Positions 25,327 through 33,433 of a stretch of DNA of 64,000 bases are shown here, in pieces (the first letter of the stretch is position 1; every line of letters begins with the position of its first letter). Source of the stretch: Hymenobacter algoricola (lineage in GTDB: Bacteria > Bacteroidota > Bacteroidia > Cytophagales > Hymenobacteraceae); contig NZ_BAABDH010000003.1 in the NCBI RefSeq assembly GCF_039539525.1, forward strand, positions 124,001-188,000, given 5' to 3'. A program made the position numbers and the translations under genes. The notes below the pieces were generated by a model, which saw only the letters and a program-made list of their open reading frames with translations, did not search any database and was not told the origin of the DNA.

Positions 25327-26574
25327 CTACGACTGCTTGCGGTGGGTTTTGAGATACTCCTTCGCCTCGCGGTACTGGGGCGTGTCGTGGTCGGCCTTGT
25401 CTTCGACCTCGGAGTAGTAGCGCAGGGCAGCCGGAATATCGTGAGCGTCCTCGGCCAGGCGGGCCAGGCTCAGCAGGGCCGCCTGGCAAAAGCCGCTGCT
25501 GGCTTCGCCGGTGCTTTCGGCAAATACCACGCAGCGCTGGAAGTATTCCTTGGCCTGGGCGTCCTCGTGGCGCTGCAGCATGAGCGTGCCCAGAAAGTAG
25601 GTGGCGTACCGCCCGCTGATGGCCTCGAAGCCGACGTACCCCTTGTTCAGCTTATCCAGCATTTCACGGCTGATTCGCTCGCACTCTATCTGGTCGTTCT
25701 GGTGAAAGCACAGCAGGGCGTAAAAGCGCTGGAAGTAGGCGTTGTCGGGGAAATTGTTGGCCAGGTAGCGGGCCGTGGGCAGGGCGGCCCCCGTGTTTTT
25801 CTCCTCGTCGAAGAGAATCTTCATCAGAAAAAACTTGGCCTCCGGACCCGTGTAGAAGCCGTTGGCGGCCACGTTGCGCAGCTGCCCCAGGCCCAGCTGC
25901 TTGTTGCCCTTCGGAAAGAACAGCATGATGGGCCGCAGCAGCGGGTAGTTGTCGGCAATCCAGATCTGGTAGTAGTTGATCAGGGCCTGCCCGAACAGGA
26001 ACTCGGGGCTCAGGCCGTTGGCTTCCTTGCTTTTCTGCAGGTAGTCGAGGGCGTGGCGGCTGCTGAAGGTGGCCCGGCTCCAGTTTTTGCGCTCGGCATT
26101 CAGGCGGGCATCGAAGCCATAGCCGGCCGACAGGAAAAACAGCGCCTCATAGTTGCGGGCGTCCTGCTTGTAGAGGCCCTCGGCCTTGGTGATGGTAGTG
26201 TCCATGTAGGCGAAGAAGATCTTGTCGTACTTCTTCTCCTGCAGGTTGGTGGGCATGATTTTCCACCACTGGCTCAGGCCCATCAGCAGGTAGGGCAGCG
26301 GGTGCTGGGGGTAGCGGCGGCGCAGGGAGCGAAACTGCCGCTCAGCCTTATCGAACTTGAAGTTATAGAGGTTGCGCACGGCCCCGTCCAGCTCCAGCTG
26401 AATGTCCTTGTCGAGCAGCAGCCAGCCCTGGGTGTTGGCGGTGGGCGCCACGTCCACGTTGCCGAGGTCCACGCTGGGCATAGCCGGCACCCGCAGCGTG
26501 TCCGGGCGCTGGGCGTAGCTGAGCCAGGGCGTCAGCACGAGCACTATCACCAGAAGAAAACTGTTTCGAACCAT
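25327..26574 (-). CDS. Secreted or periplasmic tetratricopeptide-repeat protein
   Basis: The 415-residue product has a signal peptide (MVRNSFLLVIVLVLTPWLSYAQ) and a helical solenoid with TPR-like pairs: NLYNFKFDKAERQFRSLRRRYPQHPLPYLLMG near residues 65-95, and later GKMLMLQ-type blocks such as LGTLMLQRHEDAQAKEYFQRC and SLARLAEDAHDIPAALRYYSE. It probably acts as a protein-binding scaffold. The gene converges with the DUF5723 gene (9 bp between stops). ATG 26574 was chosen for the signal peptide; ATG 26595 in the same frame adds seven residues. Confidence 0.82.
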   Translation of the reverse strand: MVRNSFLLVIVLVLTPWLSYAQRPDTLRVPAMPSVDLGNVDVAPTANTQGWLLLDKDIQLELDGAVRNLYNFKFDKAERQFRSLRRRYPQHPLPYLLMGLSQWWKIMPTNLQEKKYDKIFFAYMDTTITKAEGLYKQDARNYEALFFLSAGYGFDARLNAERKNWSRATFSSRHALDYLQKSKEANGLSPEFLFGQALINYYQIWIADNYPLLRPIMLFFPKGNKQLGLGQLRNVAANGFYTGPEAKFFLMKILFDEEKNTGAALPTARYLANNFPDNAYFQRFYALLCFHQNDQIECERISREMLDKLNKGYVGFEAISGRYATYFLGTLMLQRHEDAQAKEYFQRCVVFAESTGEASSGFCQAALLSLARLAEDAHDIPAALRYYSEVEDKADHDTPQYREAKEYLKTHRKQS

Positions 26575-26785
26575 GCTACGGAATTTCACTACCACTACCG
26601 CGAAGATAGCAGCGGCCCGGACTTAGCCCGTCGCGGCCGGGCCGGCCACTGCTTGCTGCTGAAGGACAATATTTTGGGCAAACCTGTTCGTGGGGCTACA
26701 CTAATTCTTGGCCGCCGGTGTTAGCGCAGAGCCCCGCCGGGTCGGCCCCAACCGGCGGCGCTACTCCATTTATTGCTTTTGCTGC

Positions 26786-27958
26786 ATGCTGCACCGCTTT
26801 ATCCAGTCGCTTCGCCCCCTGACTCAGCGGCGGCGGTCGGTTTTTGACGGGGTCCGGCGGCGCGGGCTGCTGCTGGGGCTGAGCTTGGGGGTGGCAGCCC
26901 TGCCGCCGCCGCTGCCGCCTCTGCCGCCCCTGGTGCTGCGGGCCGCGCCCCTGCGGCTGAGCGCCCCGCAGTTTTACGTGGCCGCGGTGGTCGATGCCCG
27001 CGCCGACCGCAAAGCCGTGGCCTACCTGCTGCTGCCGCCGGCCCGGGCCGGGGCGGCGGCAGCAGCCCAGCCCGTCGATTTTGCCGGCGGCGGCCGGGCC
27101 GCCATTCAGCAGTTTATGCAGCAGAGCGGACCACAAGCAGCGGCAGGGCGGCGGGCCGTGACGGTGCGCCTGACCAAGTGCCTGGTCACGGAAGCCGCCG
27201 GGCCGGGCGCCGCCGGGCAGGTGCAGGGGCAGGTGACGGTGGCCCTGGCCTTTGAGTGGCAGCGCAACGGGCAGCCCGTGTACCTGACCGAGTACCACGC
27301 CTCCGCCCGCTACGGACGCCCGGCCGGGCAGCTGACGGTGGTGGAGCCCACGCTGCGCACGGTGCTGGGCAACGGCCTGCGCTACCTCAACGCCTGGCTG
27401 CTGGCCGCCGACGGCCACAACCCCCGGGTAGCGCAGGGAGTGCGCGTCACGTTCCGGGACTACACCACCAACACCGACCCGGACACGCTGTTCTACGCTC
27501 CGGACCATCGCCTGATCCGGGCCGACTTTCAGGGGCCACAGCGGCCGGGGCGGTTTGTGGCGGCCGTATTTCCGAGCTTTTCCTTCAGCGCCCGCCCCAC
27601 GTTCGAGCAGGGCTTCGTGCACCTGGCCGTGCAGACCAAGGTGTTTGTGGTGCGCCAGTCCTCCTGGATTTCGCCGGCTGCCAGCAATGAGGCCGAGGTG
27701 CTCAACCACGAGCAGCGGCACTTCGACCTGGTGAAGCTGGTGGCCGAGCGGTTCAAGCACAAGATTCAGTCCGCCCGCCTCACCGTAGACGACTTCAACG
27801 CCACGATTCAGCTGGCTTACTTCACTTCCTTCCAGGAAATGAACCGCCTGCAGGAGCAGTACGACCGCGAAACCAGCCACGGCACCAACGCCGCCGCCCA
27901 GCAGGCCTGGAACCGGCGCCTCGATGCCGAGCTGCGCGCCCTGCCGCCCCTGCGATAG
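26786..27958 (+). CDS. Putative zinc metallopeptidase-like protein with HEQRH motif (DUF922-like)
   Basis: The protein (390 residues from ATG 26786) has a basic N-terminus, a hydrophobic segment rich in Leu and Pro (GLLLGLSLGVAALPPPLPP), then a long beta-rich region and, near residue 315, the sequence NHEQRHFDLVKLVAERFKHK. HEQRH fits the zincin HExxH consensus, and the surrounding 'HEQ.HFD' pattern is what I associate with DUF922 predicted secreted peptidases. The C-terminal part is helical (NRLQEQYDRETSHGTNAAAQ). A third zinc ligand cannot be fixed without a structure. ATG 26786 was preferred to 26708 because the latter's codons are unlike coding sequence. Confidence 0.65.
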   Translation: MLHRFIQSLRPLTQRRRSVFDGVRRRGLLLGLSLGVAALPPPLPPLPPLVLRAAPLRLSAPQFYVAAVVDARADRKAVAYLLLPPARAGAAAAAQPVDFAGGGRAAIQQFMQQSGPQAAAGRRAVTVRLTKCLVTEAAGPGAAGQVQGQVTVALAFEWQRNGQPVYLTEYHASARYGRPAGQLTVVEPTLRTVLGNGLRYLNAWLLAADGHNPRVAQGVRVTFRDYTTNTDPDTLFYAPDHRLIRADFQGPQRPGRFVAAVFPSFSFSARPTFEQGFVHLAVQTKVFVVRQSSWISPAASNEAEVLNHEQRHFDLVKLVAERFKHKIQSARLTVDDFNATIQLAYFTSFQEMNRLQEQYDRETSHGTNAAAQQAWNRRLDAELRALPPLR

Positions 27959-27991
27959 TCGGCCGGGGCTATGAGGACGCGGCACCAGCCA

Positions 27992-28033
27992 CAAAAAAGC
28001 GGCGCCAACCCGAGGGTTGGCGCCGCTTTTTAT
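27992..28033. terminator. Strong terminator after the HEQRH gene
   Basis: AGCGGCGCCAACC (27999-28010 region) pairs perfectly with GGTTGGCGCCGCT, flanked by six A and five T. It can stop transcription in either direction. The rest of the 337-bp gap to 28296 holds a 12-bp palindrome TTTCGATCGAAA (28055-28066) and the repeats listed next. Confidence 0.9.
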
Positions 28034-28168
28034 AAGATAGGGATAAACGCTTTCTTTCGATCGAAAAGGAGGATAGGAACCAGGGTTTTGTTTCGGAGCG
28101 AAGCCCGCCGTTTTGCGACTGGGAATGATACAAAACAACTACATTGAGCTGGCACCCCCGCAATTACT

Positions 28169-28244
28169 CGACCAGCCGACCGATAAATCCGACCAGTGCC
28201 GGCCGTGGGTTTTTTAGTCGAAAAAAAAACCCATTTGGTCGAAA
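28169..28244 (+). promoter_or_regulatory. Candidate LytTR-regulator binding region (21-bp-spaced direct repeats)
   Basis: CGACCAG occurs at 28169 and 28190, and GTCGAAA at 28217 and 28238; both pairs are 21 bp apart, two helical turns, the spacing typical of LytTR-domain binding sites. They lie 50-130 bp upstream of the kinase of the adjacent LytS/LytTR pair. A further CGACC is at 28177. Confidence 0.4.
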
Positions 28245-28295
28245 GCGGCGGGCTGAAAACTCGCCAGCTGGCCGAAAAACTCCCACCTTGCAGCT

Positions 28296-29360
28296 ATGCA
28301 ACCAGAAGACTCTGACCGGCCCAGCCGTTTTCCGCTGGCCTTTGAGCTCCTGCTGTGGGTGGTATACGTCGGCCTGTACAAGTACTCGTGGTACATCGAA
28401 AAAGTACCGGGCCACCCCCCCGGCCGCTCCGACTTTCCCTACCCGCACCTGGCCGTTTTTGCGGTGCTGGCCACGCTCTACGTTATTCCCTACTACCGCT
28501 GGGTGCTGCCGGCGCTGTTGCAGCGCCGCCGCTACTTTCTGCTGCTGAGCGCCACGCTGCTGTACTTCTGGCAGGCTTCCCGGATTGATTACCAGCTCAC
28601 CGTCCGGCTCTTCAGCTTTCTGGCTACCCGCAGCCCGGCGCTGGCCGGCCTGACTGCGCTGCCGCCCTGGTGGAACCTGGAGCTGCCGGTATTCGATTTG
28701 ATCAGCTTTAGCTGCGTGGCCTTCGCGCGGCTGTCGTTCAGCCACGAAACGCGCCGTCGCCACCTGGAAAAGGACAACCTTGCCCTGCAGCTCGAGCAGC
28801 TCAAGGGCCAGCTCCAGCCCCACTTCCTGTTTAACACGCTCAACAGCATCTATGGCCTGAGCCTGACCGGCTCGCCGGAAACGCCGCGCTTTATCCTGCT
28901 GCTCTCGGAGCTGATGCGCTACGTGCTCTACGACAGCGGCAAGGAGTACATTGCCCTGCCCGAAGAAGTCACGTTCATGGAAAACTACTTCGAGATTGAG
29001 CAGCGCAAGTACCCCGATGCCCGCATCCGCTTTACCACCACGGGCACGCTCACCCGGCTGCAGGTACCGCCGCTGCTGCTGCTGCCCCTGGTCGAAAACA
29101 GCTTCAAGCACGGGCGCCACCACCACTCCGACCAGGGCTGCGTGGAAGCCACGCTCATCACCTCTGCCCACCGCCTGCAGTTCACCATCGAAAACGACAT
29201 GCTGCCCGAGCCGCCCCCGGCTACGCCCAGGCGCAGCGGCGGCATCGGGCTGGTCAACATCCGCCAGCGCCTGAACCTGTACTACCCCGACGCCCACGAG
29301 CTGCTGCTCATGACCCTGCCCAACGGCCGGTTCCGGGCCCAGCTCACGCTGCAGGTATAA
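28296..29360 (+). CDS. LytS/YehU-type sensor histidine kinase
   Basis: The 354-residue protein has four N-terminal membrane helices (from about residue 14 to 150), a short linker helix and a His_kinase domain with QPHFLFNTLNSIYGL, where the His is the phospho-acceptor, followed by an ATPase part with LVENSFKHG (N box) and GGIGLVNIRQRL (G box). This is the two-component family that pairs with LytTR regulators. The response regulator gene follows 44 bp later and has its own promoter box as well. The sensed signal is unknown; peptide, sugar or cell-wall signals are common for this family. Confidence 0.92.
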   Translation: MQPEDSDRPSRFPLAFELLLWVVYVGLYKYSWYIEKVPGHPPGRSDFPYPHLAVFAVLATLYVIPYYRWVLPALLQRRRYFLLLSATLLYFWQASRIDYQLTVRLFSFLATRSPALAGLTALPPWWNLELPVFDLISFSCVAFARLSFSHETRRRHLEKDNLALQLEQLKGQLQPHFLFNTLNSIYGLSLTGSPETPRFILLLSELMRYVLYDSGKEYIALPEEVTFMENYFEIEQRKYPDARIRFTTTGTLTRLQVPPLLLLPLVENSFKHGRHHHSDQGCVEATLITSAHRLQFTIENDMLPEPPPATPRRSGGIGLVNIRQRLNLYYPDAHELLLMTLPNGRFRAQLTLQV

Positions 29361-29377
29361 GCAGCCGGCGGCACTGG

Positions 29378-29385
29378 TATCTTTG
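29378..29385 (+). promoter_or_regulatory. -7 promoter box (TATCTTTG) before the LytTR regulator
   Basis: A full TAnnTTTG match 20 bp upstream of ATG 29405, so the regulator could be expressed independently of the kinase with a leader of about 13 bases. Confidence 0.5.
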
Positions 29386-29404
29386 CTTTTTGTTTTTGCT
29401 TTCT

Positions 29405-30112
29405 ATGACCAATAGCCCGGCCCCCGTCCGTTGCCTGATCGTTGATGATGAGCCGCTGGCGCATCAGGTGCTCACCCAGTTCATCAGCCAGACGCCCGGC
29501 CTGACGCTGGCGGGCAAGTGCCGCAACGCCATGGAGGCCTTCGAGCACCTGCAGCAGCACCCCGTAGATCTGCTGTTTCTGGACATTGAGATGCCGCTGG
29601 TCACGGGCCTGCAGTTTCTGAAAAGCCTGGGCAAGACGGCCCCCAAGACCATCCTGACCACCGCCTACCGCGAGTACGCCTACGAGGGCTACGAGCTGGA
29701 CGTGCTCGACTACCTGCTCAAGCCGTTTTCCTACGAGCGGTTTGTGAAGGCCATCAGCCGGCTGCCGGCCGCCCAGCCCCGGCCGCCGGCCGACTCCGCC
29801 GAGGAGAAGTTTGTGCTGGTAAAGGAGCGCCAGGGGCTGCTCAAGGTCAGCCACCGCGACATTGTGTACGTGGAGGGCAGCAAGGACTACGTCAAAATCA
29901 CGGCGGCCACCAAAACCTACCTGCTGCACCAGACCATGAAGGAGATGGTGCCGCTGCTGGGTCCGGGCTTTCTGCGCGTCCACCGCTCCTTTATCGTGGC
30001 CGCTTCGCACATCAAGCTGCTCCAGCTCGAACACGTGGTGCTCAACGACGGCACCCTGATTCCCATCAGCAACTCCTACAAGGCCGAGCTGCTGGCCTAT
30101 TTCAGGAAGTAG
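29405..30112 (+). CDS. LytTR-family response regulator
   Basis: The 235-residue protein has an N-terminal receiver domain (CLIVDDEPLAHQVL with acidic pocket, phospho-Asp in LLFLDIEMPLVTGLQF, conserved Thr in ILTTAYREYAYEGYELDVLDYLLKPFSYERF, cited by residues about 50-112) and a C-terminal LytTR DNA-binding domain (KVSHRDIVYVEGSKDYVKI, and FLRVHRSFIVAASHIK). It should be phosphorylated by the upstream kinase and bind direct repeats of about 9 bp. The repeats at 28169-28244 are candidate targets, giving possible autoregulation. Confidence 0.94.
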   Translation: MTNSPAPVRCLIVDDEPLAHQVLTQFISQTPGLTLAGKCRNAMEAFEHLQQHPVDLLFLDIEMPLVTGLQFLKSLGKTAPKTILTTAYREYAYEGYELDVLDYLLKPFSYERFVKAISRLPAAQPRPPADSAEEKFVLVKERQGLLKVSHRDIVYVEGSKDYVKITAATKTYLLHQTMKEMVPLLGPGFLRVHRSFIVAASHIKLLQLEHVVLNDGTLIPISNSYKAELLAYFRK

Positions 30113-30121
30113 CGCCGCCCG

Positions 30122-30274
30122 CTAGTCATTCACCGGCATTTCGGCCAGGCTGCCCAGCTGGAGCTCCAGCACCGTGTAGCCGCCGGTAGTCCGCTTGCTG
30201 CGGTCGGCGGCGTCCTGGGGGCTGAGGCGGCGGCGGACCTCCCAGGCGGCGGGCATGCCGTCGTGGTCGGCGGC
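30122..30274 (-). pseudogene. C-terminal remnant of a pectate lyase-like protein
   Basis: The minus-strand frame reads DHDGMPAAWE, then a helix, DAADRSKRTTGGYTVLELQL and a stop. This follows the pattern 'DxDGMPDxWE…NPNDxxDRN…GYTxLExYLNSL' that ends many polysaccharide lyases of Bacteroidota. Third positions are strongly G/C-rich, a sign of former coding. The catalytic part is absent: the frame before residue 'DHDG' loses the pattern and runs into an unrelated ATG at 30310. It lies between the LytTR gene and the PhnA gene. A short expressed ORF of 62 residues is the alternative. Confidence 0.5.
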
Positions 30275-30302
30275 GGGGGCCGGATTTCTTTGCCCAAACG
30301 AT

Positions 30303-30320
30303 GCCGGCAACGTTGCCGGC
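30303..30320. repeat. 18-bp perfect palindrome
   Basis: GCCGGCAACGTTGCCGGC is self-complementary over 18 bp and sits just past the point where the lyase-like homology stops. It may be a protein site or simply mark an old breakpoint. Confidence 0.4.
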
Positions 30321-30417
30321 GGGCTACTTTGGGGGAAGGTCTCCGGATGAAATGCCGATATTTGGGGCCGGCGCCCAGTGGCCCCGCCCGGATTTTCCTA
30401 TTCTGCACCCGTATTCC

Positions 30418-30627
30418 ATGGACGTAAAAGACAGCAACGGCACCCCGCTTACCGAAGGCGACTCGGTCACGCTCATCAAAGACCTGAAGGTGAAAGGCTC
30501 GTCGCTGACGCTCAAGCGCGGCACGCTGGTCAAGAACATCCGCCTGACCAACAGCGCCGAGGAAATCGAGGGCCGCGCCGGGGGCACCACGATGGTGCTC
30601 AAAACCCAGTTTCTGAAAAAAGCCTAG
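30418..30627 (+). CDS. PhnA-domain (YjdM C-terminal type) protein
   Basis: The 69-residue protein reads VKDSNGTPLTEGDSVTLIKDLKVKGSSLTLKRGT..., nearly the C-terminal domain of E. coli YjdM (formerly PhnA): a small SH3-like beta barrel with KDLKVKGSS and VKNIRLTN (given here by those short blocks). The zinc-ribbon N-terminal domain of YjdM is missing, so it is a single-domain form. The old link with phosphonate use is not supported by any phosphonate gene nearby. The pseudouridine synthase starts on the base after its stop codon. Confidence 0.9.
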   Translation: MDVKDSNGTPLTEGDSVTLIKDLKVKGSSLTLKRGTLVKNIRLTNSAEEIEGRAGGTTMVLKTQFLKKA

Positions 30628-31245
30628 GTGGAAGCTGCCCGGACCACCACGGCCGAAGCCGTCGTCCGCCCCGAGCCGCACCGCCACTTTCTGGTGCACA
30701 AGCCCTTCGGCTACCTCAGCCAGTTTGTGTCCGACCTCAAGAAGAAAAAGGTGCTGGGCGCGCTGCACGACTTCCCGGCCGGCACCATGGCCATCGGCCG
30801 CCTCGACGAGCACAGCGAAGGCCTGCTGCTGCTCACCACCGACGGCCGCATGAGCGAGCAGGTGCGCAGCAGGAAGATCGAGAAGGAGTACTACGCCCAG
30901 GTCGACGGCCTGATTACCGACGCGGCCGTGGCCCGGCTGCAGCAGGGCGTCGAAATCGGGATTCGCGACGTGAAGTACCAGACCCTGCCCTGCCGGGCCT
31001 GCCGCCTGGCTACGGCGCCCGACTTTCCGGCCCGCACCCGCAAGATCCGCGACGACCGGCACGGACCGACCAGCTGGGTTTCCATCACCCTGACCGAGGG
31101 CAAAAACCGGCAGATCCGCAAGATGACGGCGGCCGTGGGTTTTCCGACCCTGCGCCTGCTGCGCGTGCGGGTCGGGACGCTGGTGCTGGGGACGCTGGCG
31201 GCGGGCGAGGTGCGCGAGGTAGCGCATTTTTCGCTGCCTGCGTAA
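30628..31245 (+). CDS. RluE/RsuA-family pseudouridine synthase
   Basis: The 205-residue enzyme has the catalytic motif GRLDEHSEGLLLLTTDG with the nucleophilic Asp, preceded by FLVHKPFGYLSQF and followed by the RsuA-family KNRQIRKMTAAVGFPTLRL. No S4 domain is present, as in RluE, which modifies 23S rRNA U2457 in E. coli. The start is GTG 30628, directly after the TAG of the PhnA-domain gene, so the two are translationally coupled. There is no in-frame ATG before conserved sequence. Confidence 0.92.
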   Translation: MEAARTTTAEAVVRPEPHRHFLVHKPFGYLSQFVSDLKKKKVLGALHDFPAGTMAIGRLDEHSEGLLLLTTDGRMSEQVRSRKIEKEYYAQVDGLITDAAVARLQQGVEIGIRDVKYQTLPCRACRLATAPDFPARTRKIRDDRHGPTSWVSITLTEGKNRQIRKMTAAVGFPTLRLLRVRVGTLVLGTLAAGEVREVAHFSLPA

Positions 31246-31463
31246 CAAGCAACTGCCGAAGCTTTGGTATATTCGTCCCTGGCTAGGTTTTGCCGCCTGC
31301 CGCCACCGGATTTCTGCGCCGGGAATTCCGGGCCATCTTCATACTGAATATGGCCTGAACTTTCACCCCGGCGTAGCTGTCTTAAACTATCCACCGGTTC
31401 TCTGCGCTGCTTCTACGTTTTGGGAAGCCCCGCAGATCGAACAACTAACTACATCCACCCAGC

Positions 31464-31919
31464 ATGGCCAGGTCCCAAGCCTCCTTCGGCAAGAAGGAAA
31501 ACGAGAAGAAACGTCAGAAAAACAAAAAAGAGAAGGAAGAGCGCAAGGAAGAGCGCCAGGCCAACGCCAAGAAGGGTCAGAACCTGGAAGAGATGCTGGC
31601 CTACGTGGATGAGAACGGCAACATCTCCACCACCCCGCCCGACCCTACCAAGCGCAAGGAAATCAACGCCGAGGACATCCAGCTGGGCGTGCCCAAGCAG
31701 GAAGACATGGACCCGGCCGACCTGATCCGCAAGGGCACCGTCACGTTCTTCAACGACTCGAAAGGCTACGGCTTCATCAAGGACTCGGAGACCGGGGAAA
31801 GCATTTTCGTGCACGCCAACTCGCTCAGCGGCCCGATCAAGGAAAACGACAAGGTGACTTTCGAGGTGGAAATGGGCCCGAAAGGTGCCAGCGCCACCGG
31901 CGTGAAGATGGCCGTTTAG
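31464..31919 (+). CDS. Cold-shock domain protein with a long charged N-terminal extension
   Basis: The 151-residue protein has about 45 residues of Lys/Glu/Arg-rich helix (KKENEKKRQKNKKEKEER), a linker, and a C-terminal cold-shock domain with RNP motifs KGYGFIKD and IFVHANSL. Cold-shock domains bind single-stranded RNA/DNA. The highly basic extension probably strengthens nucleic-acid or ribosome binding. The 218-bp upstream region has no other gene; a long leader, frequent for cold-shock genes, may begin near TATATTCG at 31268. Confidence 0.93.
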   Translation: MARSQASFGKKENEKKRQKNKKEKEERKEERQANAKKGQNLEEMLAYVDENGNISTTPPDPTKRKEINAEDIQLGVPKQEDMDPADLIRKGTVTFFNDSKGYGFIKDSETGESIFVHANSLSGPIKENDKVTFEVEMGPKGASATGVKMAV

Positions 31920-31939
31920 CCCTTCTACGCTCCCAGCAT

Positions 31940-31978
31940 GCCAAGAGGCCGAAGCTCCCGCAGCTCCGGCCTCTTGGC
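31940..31978. terminator. Hairpin after the cold-shock gene
   Basis: GCCAAGAGGCCG (31940-31951) pairs perfectly with CGGCCTCTTGGC (31967-31978), and the loop can pair further. No T tract follows, so stopping efficiency is uncertain. Confidence 0.5.
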
Positions 31979-32151
31979 GTTCAACGGCTCCCAAGAACCT
32001 GGAGCACAACCCGGCGGACATTGCCAGATCGGGCCGGAAGACGCACTAGGCCGGACGCATACGGCCGGGAAGCACACGCCGACCCGCGCCGGCGGCGCTG
32101 CCGTACCCAGCCGGCTAGCCCGAAGGAGCCGGAGCTGGTGGCGTGGCGCTT

Positions 32152-33252
32152 CTACCGGCGCGGCTGCACCAGCAGGTCGCCACTGTCGACGGCGCCCGTG
32201 CGGACGGTCCGGCGGCGGCTCCCGCGCACGAGCTCAAACCGGGTGAAGTAGGCCGGCAGCCCCTCCACGTTCATCGTCGCGCCCGTGCGCAGCTCATAGT
32301 GCAGGTGGGGGAAATAAGAGCTGCCCGACGAGCCCAGGCGGGCTACCACCTGGTCGGCCCGCACCTGGTCGCCGACTTTCACCACCACGCTGTTCTGGCG
32401 CAGGTGGCCCAGCAGGCTGAACTCCCCGTTGCCGTGGTCGAGCACCACGTAGTTGCCGTAGAGCAGCAGCGGATCCTTGCCCACCATGGCGCGGGGGTCG
32501 AAGTAGTCCTGGCCGTTGTCGTTGTCGGGCTGGGCACTGTAGGCGGCTACTACACGGCCCGCGGCCGGGGCGTGCACGGGCTGGTCGAAGCCGGGGTAGT
32601 CGGTGTTTTTCCTGCCCTCGCCCGAGTGGGTTTCCCCTTTTTCATTCACCACCACGAAGTCGTGGGCGTAGCGCATGAAGTTGGTGCGGATGCCGACCTG
32701 CCGGGCTACGGGGTGCAGGTAGTCGAGGCGGCGGTGGTGGGCATTTTCGTCGTGGCCGTCCCAGACCAGCAGGCGGCCCGAAACCGGGATTTTCAGGGCG
32801 GCCCGGGGCTGGTACCGCTCGGGGCGCACGTCCAGCTGCTGGGTGACCTTCCGGCGCCGGGCATCCTGAAACTCGAAGGTGTAGGCCAGCCGGGCCACCT
32901 CCACATCGGGGGCAAAAAAGTGGAAGGGGTTAAATACCAAAGCCGTTTGGCCCGGCGCAAACACGCGGTGCGACAGGCTGCTCACCGCCGGGCTGAAGCC
33001 GTTGTTGTCCACGAACTTGCGCACCACCAGCGCCCCGGCCTGATCGTAGACCGACACCTCCACCTTGGCCAGCCACAGCGAGTCGGGGCCGGCCTGCACG
33101 GCAAAGTCGAAGTTGAGGTGGGAGCCGGCCCGCTCCTCCAGAAACACGCGCGTCGGCGCGACGGTCACGCTGACGGGGCCGGGGCCGGAGAGAAAAGCAG
33201 CGGGCAGCAGGGCGGCGGCCAGGCGGCCGGCCCAGAAAAGAAAGAGAAGCAT
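32152..33252 (-). CDS. M23-family peptidase (LytM-type)
   Basis: The 366-residue protein has a signal peptide (MLLFLFWAGRLAAALLPAAF), a beta-rich N-terminal half, and a C-terminal peptidase domain with zinc-site sequences: YAHDF (His-x-x-x-Asp), YGNYVVLDHGNGEFSLLGHL with the tyrosine/histidine block and HLHYEL for the last histidine ligand. It should cut peptidoglycan cross-links outside the cytoplasm. A short C-terminal tail after RFELVRGS is unconserved. The start at 33252 fits the signal peptide; the longer frame to 33327 has no support. Confidence 0.88.
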   Translation of the reverse strand: MLLFLFWAGRLAAALLPAAFLSGPGPVSVTVAPTRVFLEERAGSHLNFDFAVQAGPDSLWLAKVEVSVYDQAGALVVRKFVDNNGFSPAVSSLSHRVFAPGQTALVFNPFHFFAPDVEVARLAYTFEFQDARRRKVTQQLDVRPERYQPRAALKIPVSGRLLVWDGHDENAHHRRLDYLHPVARQVGIRTNFMRYAHDFVVVNEKGETHSGEGRKNTDYPGFDQPVHAPAAGRVVAAYSAQPDNDNGQDYFDPRAMVGKDPLLLYGNYVVLDHGNGEFSLLGHLRQNSVVVKVGDQVRADQVVARLGSSGSSYFPHLHYELRTGATMNVEGLPAYFTRFELVRGSRRRTVRTGAVDSGDLLVQPRR

Positions 33253-33433
33253 AGCCAAGGGTTGAGTACGGCGGGGCAGACACCGGCCCGGCCGGAACCG
33301 TTGCCCGGGGACCCGCAAAATATTCATTATCGGCTATACCCCGGCAGCCGGGCCAAAGCCGTAGTTCAGCGCCCGGCCCGGGCGTACTGCCGGCGCCAGG
33401 GGCCACTGCTACGCCACTATCCCAGTTCTTCTT

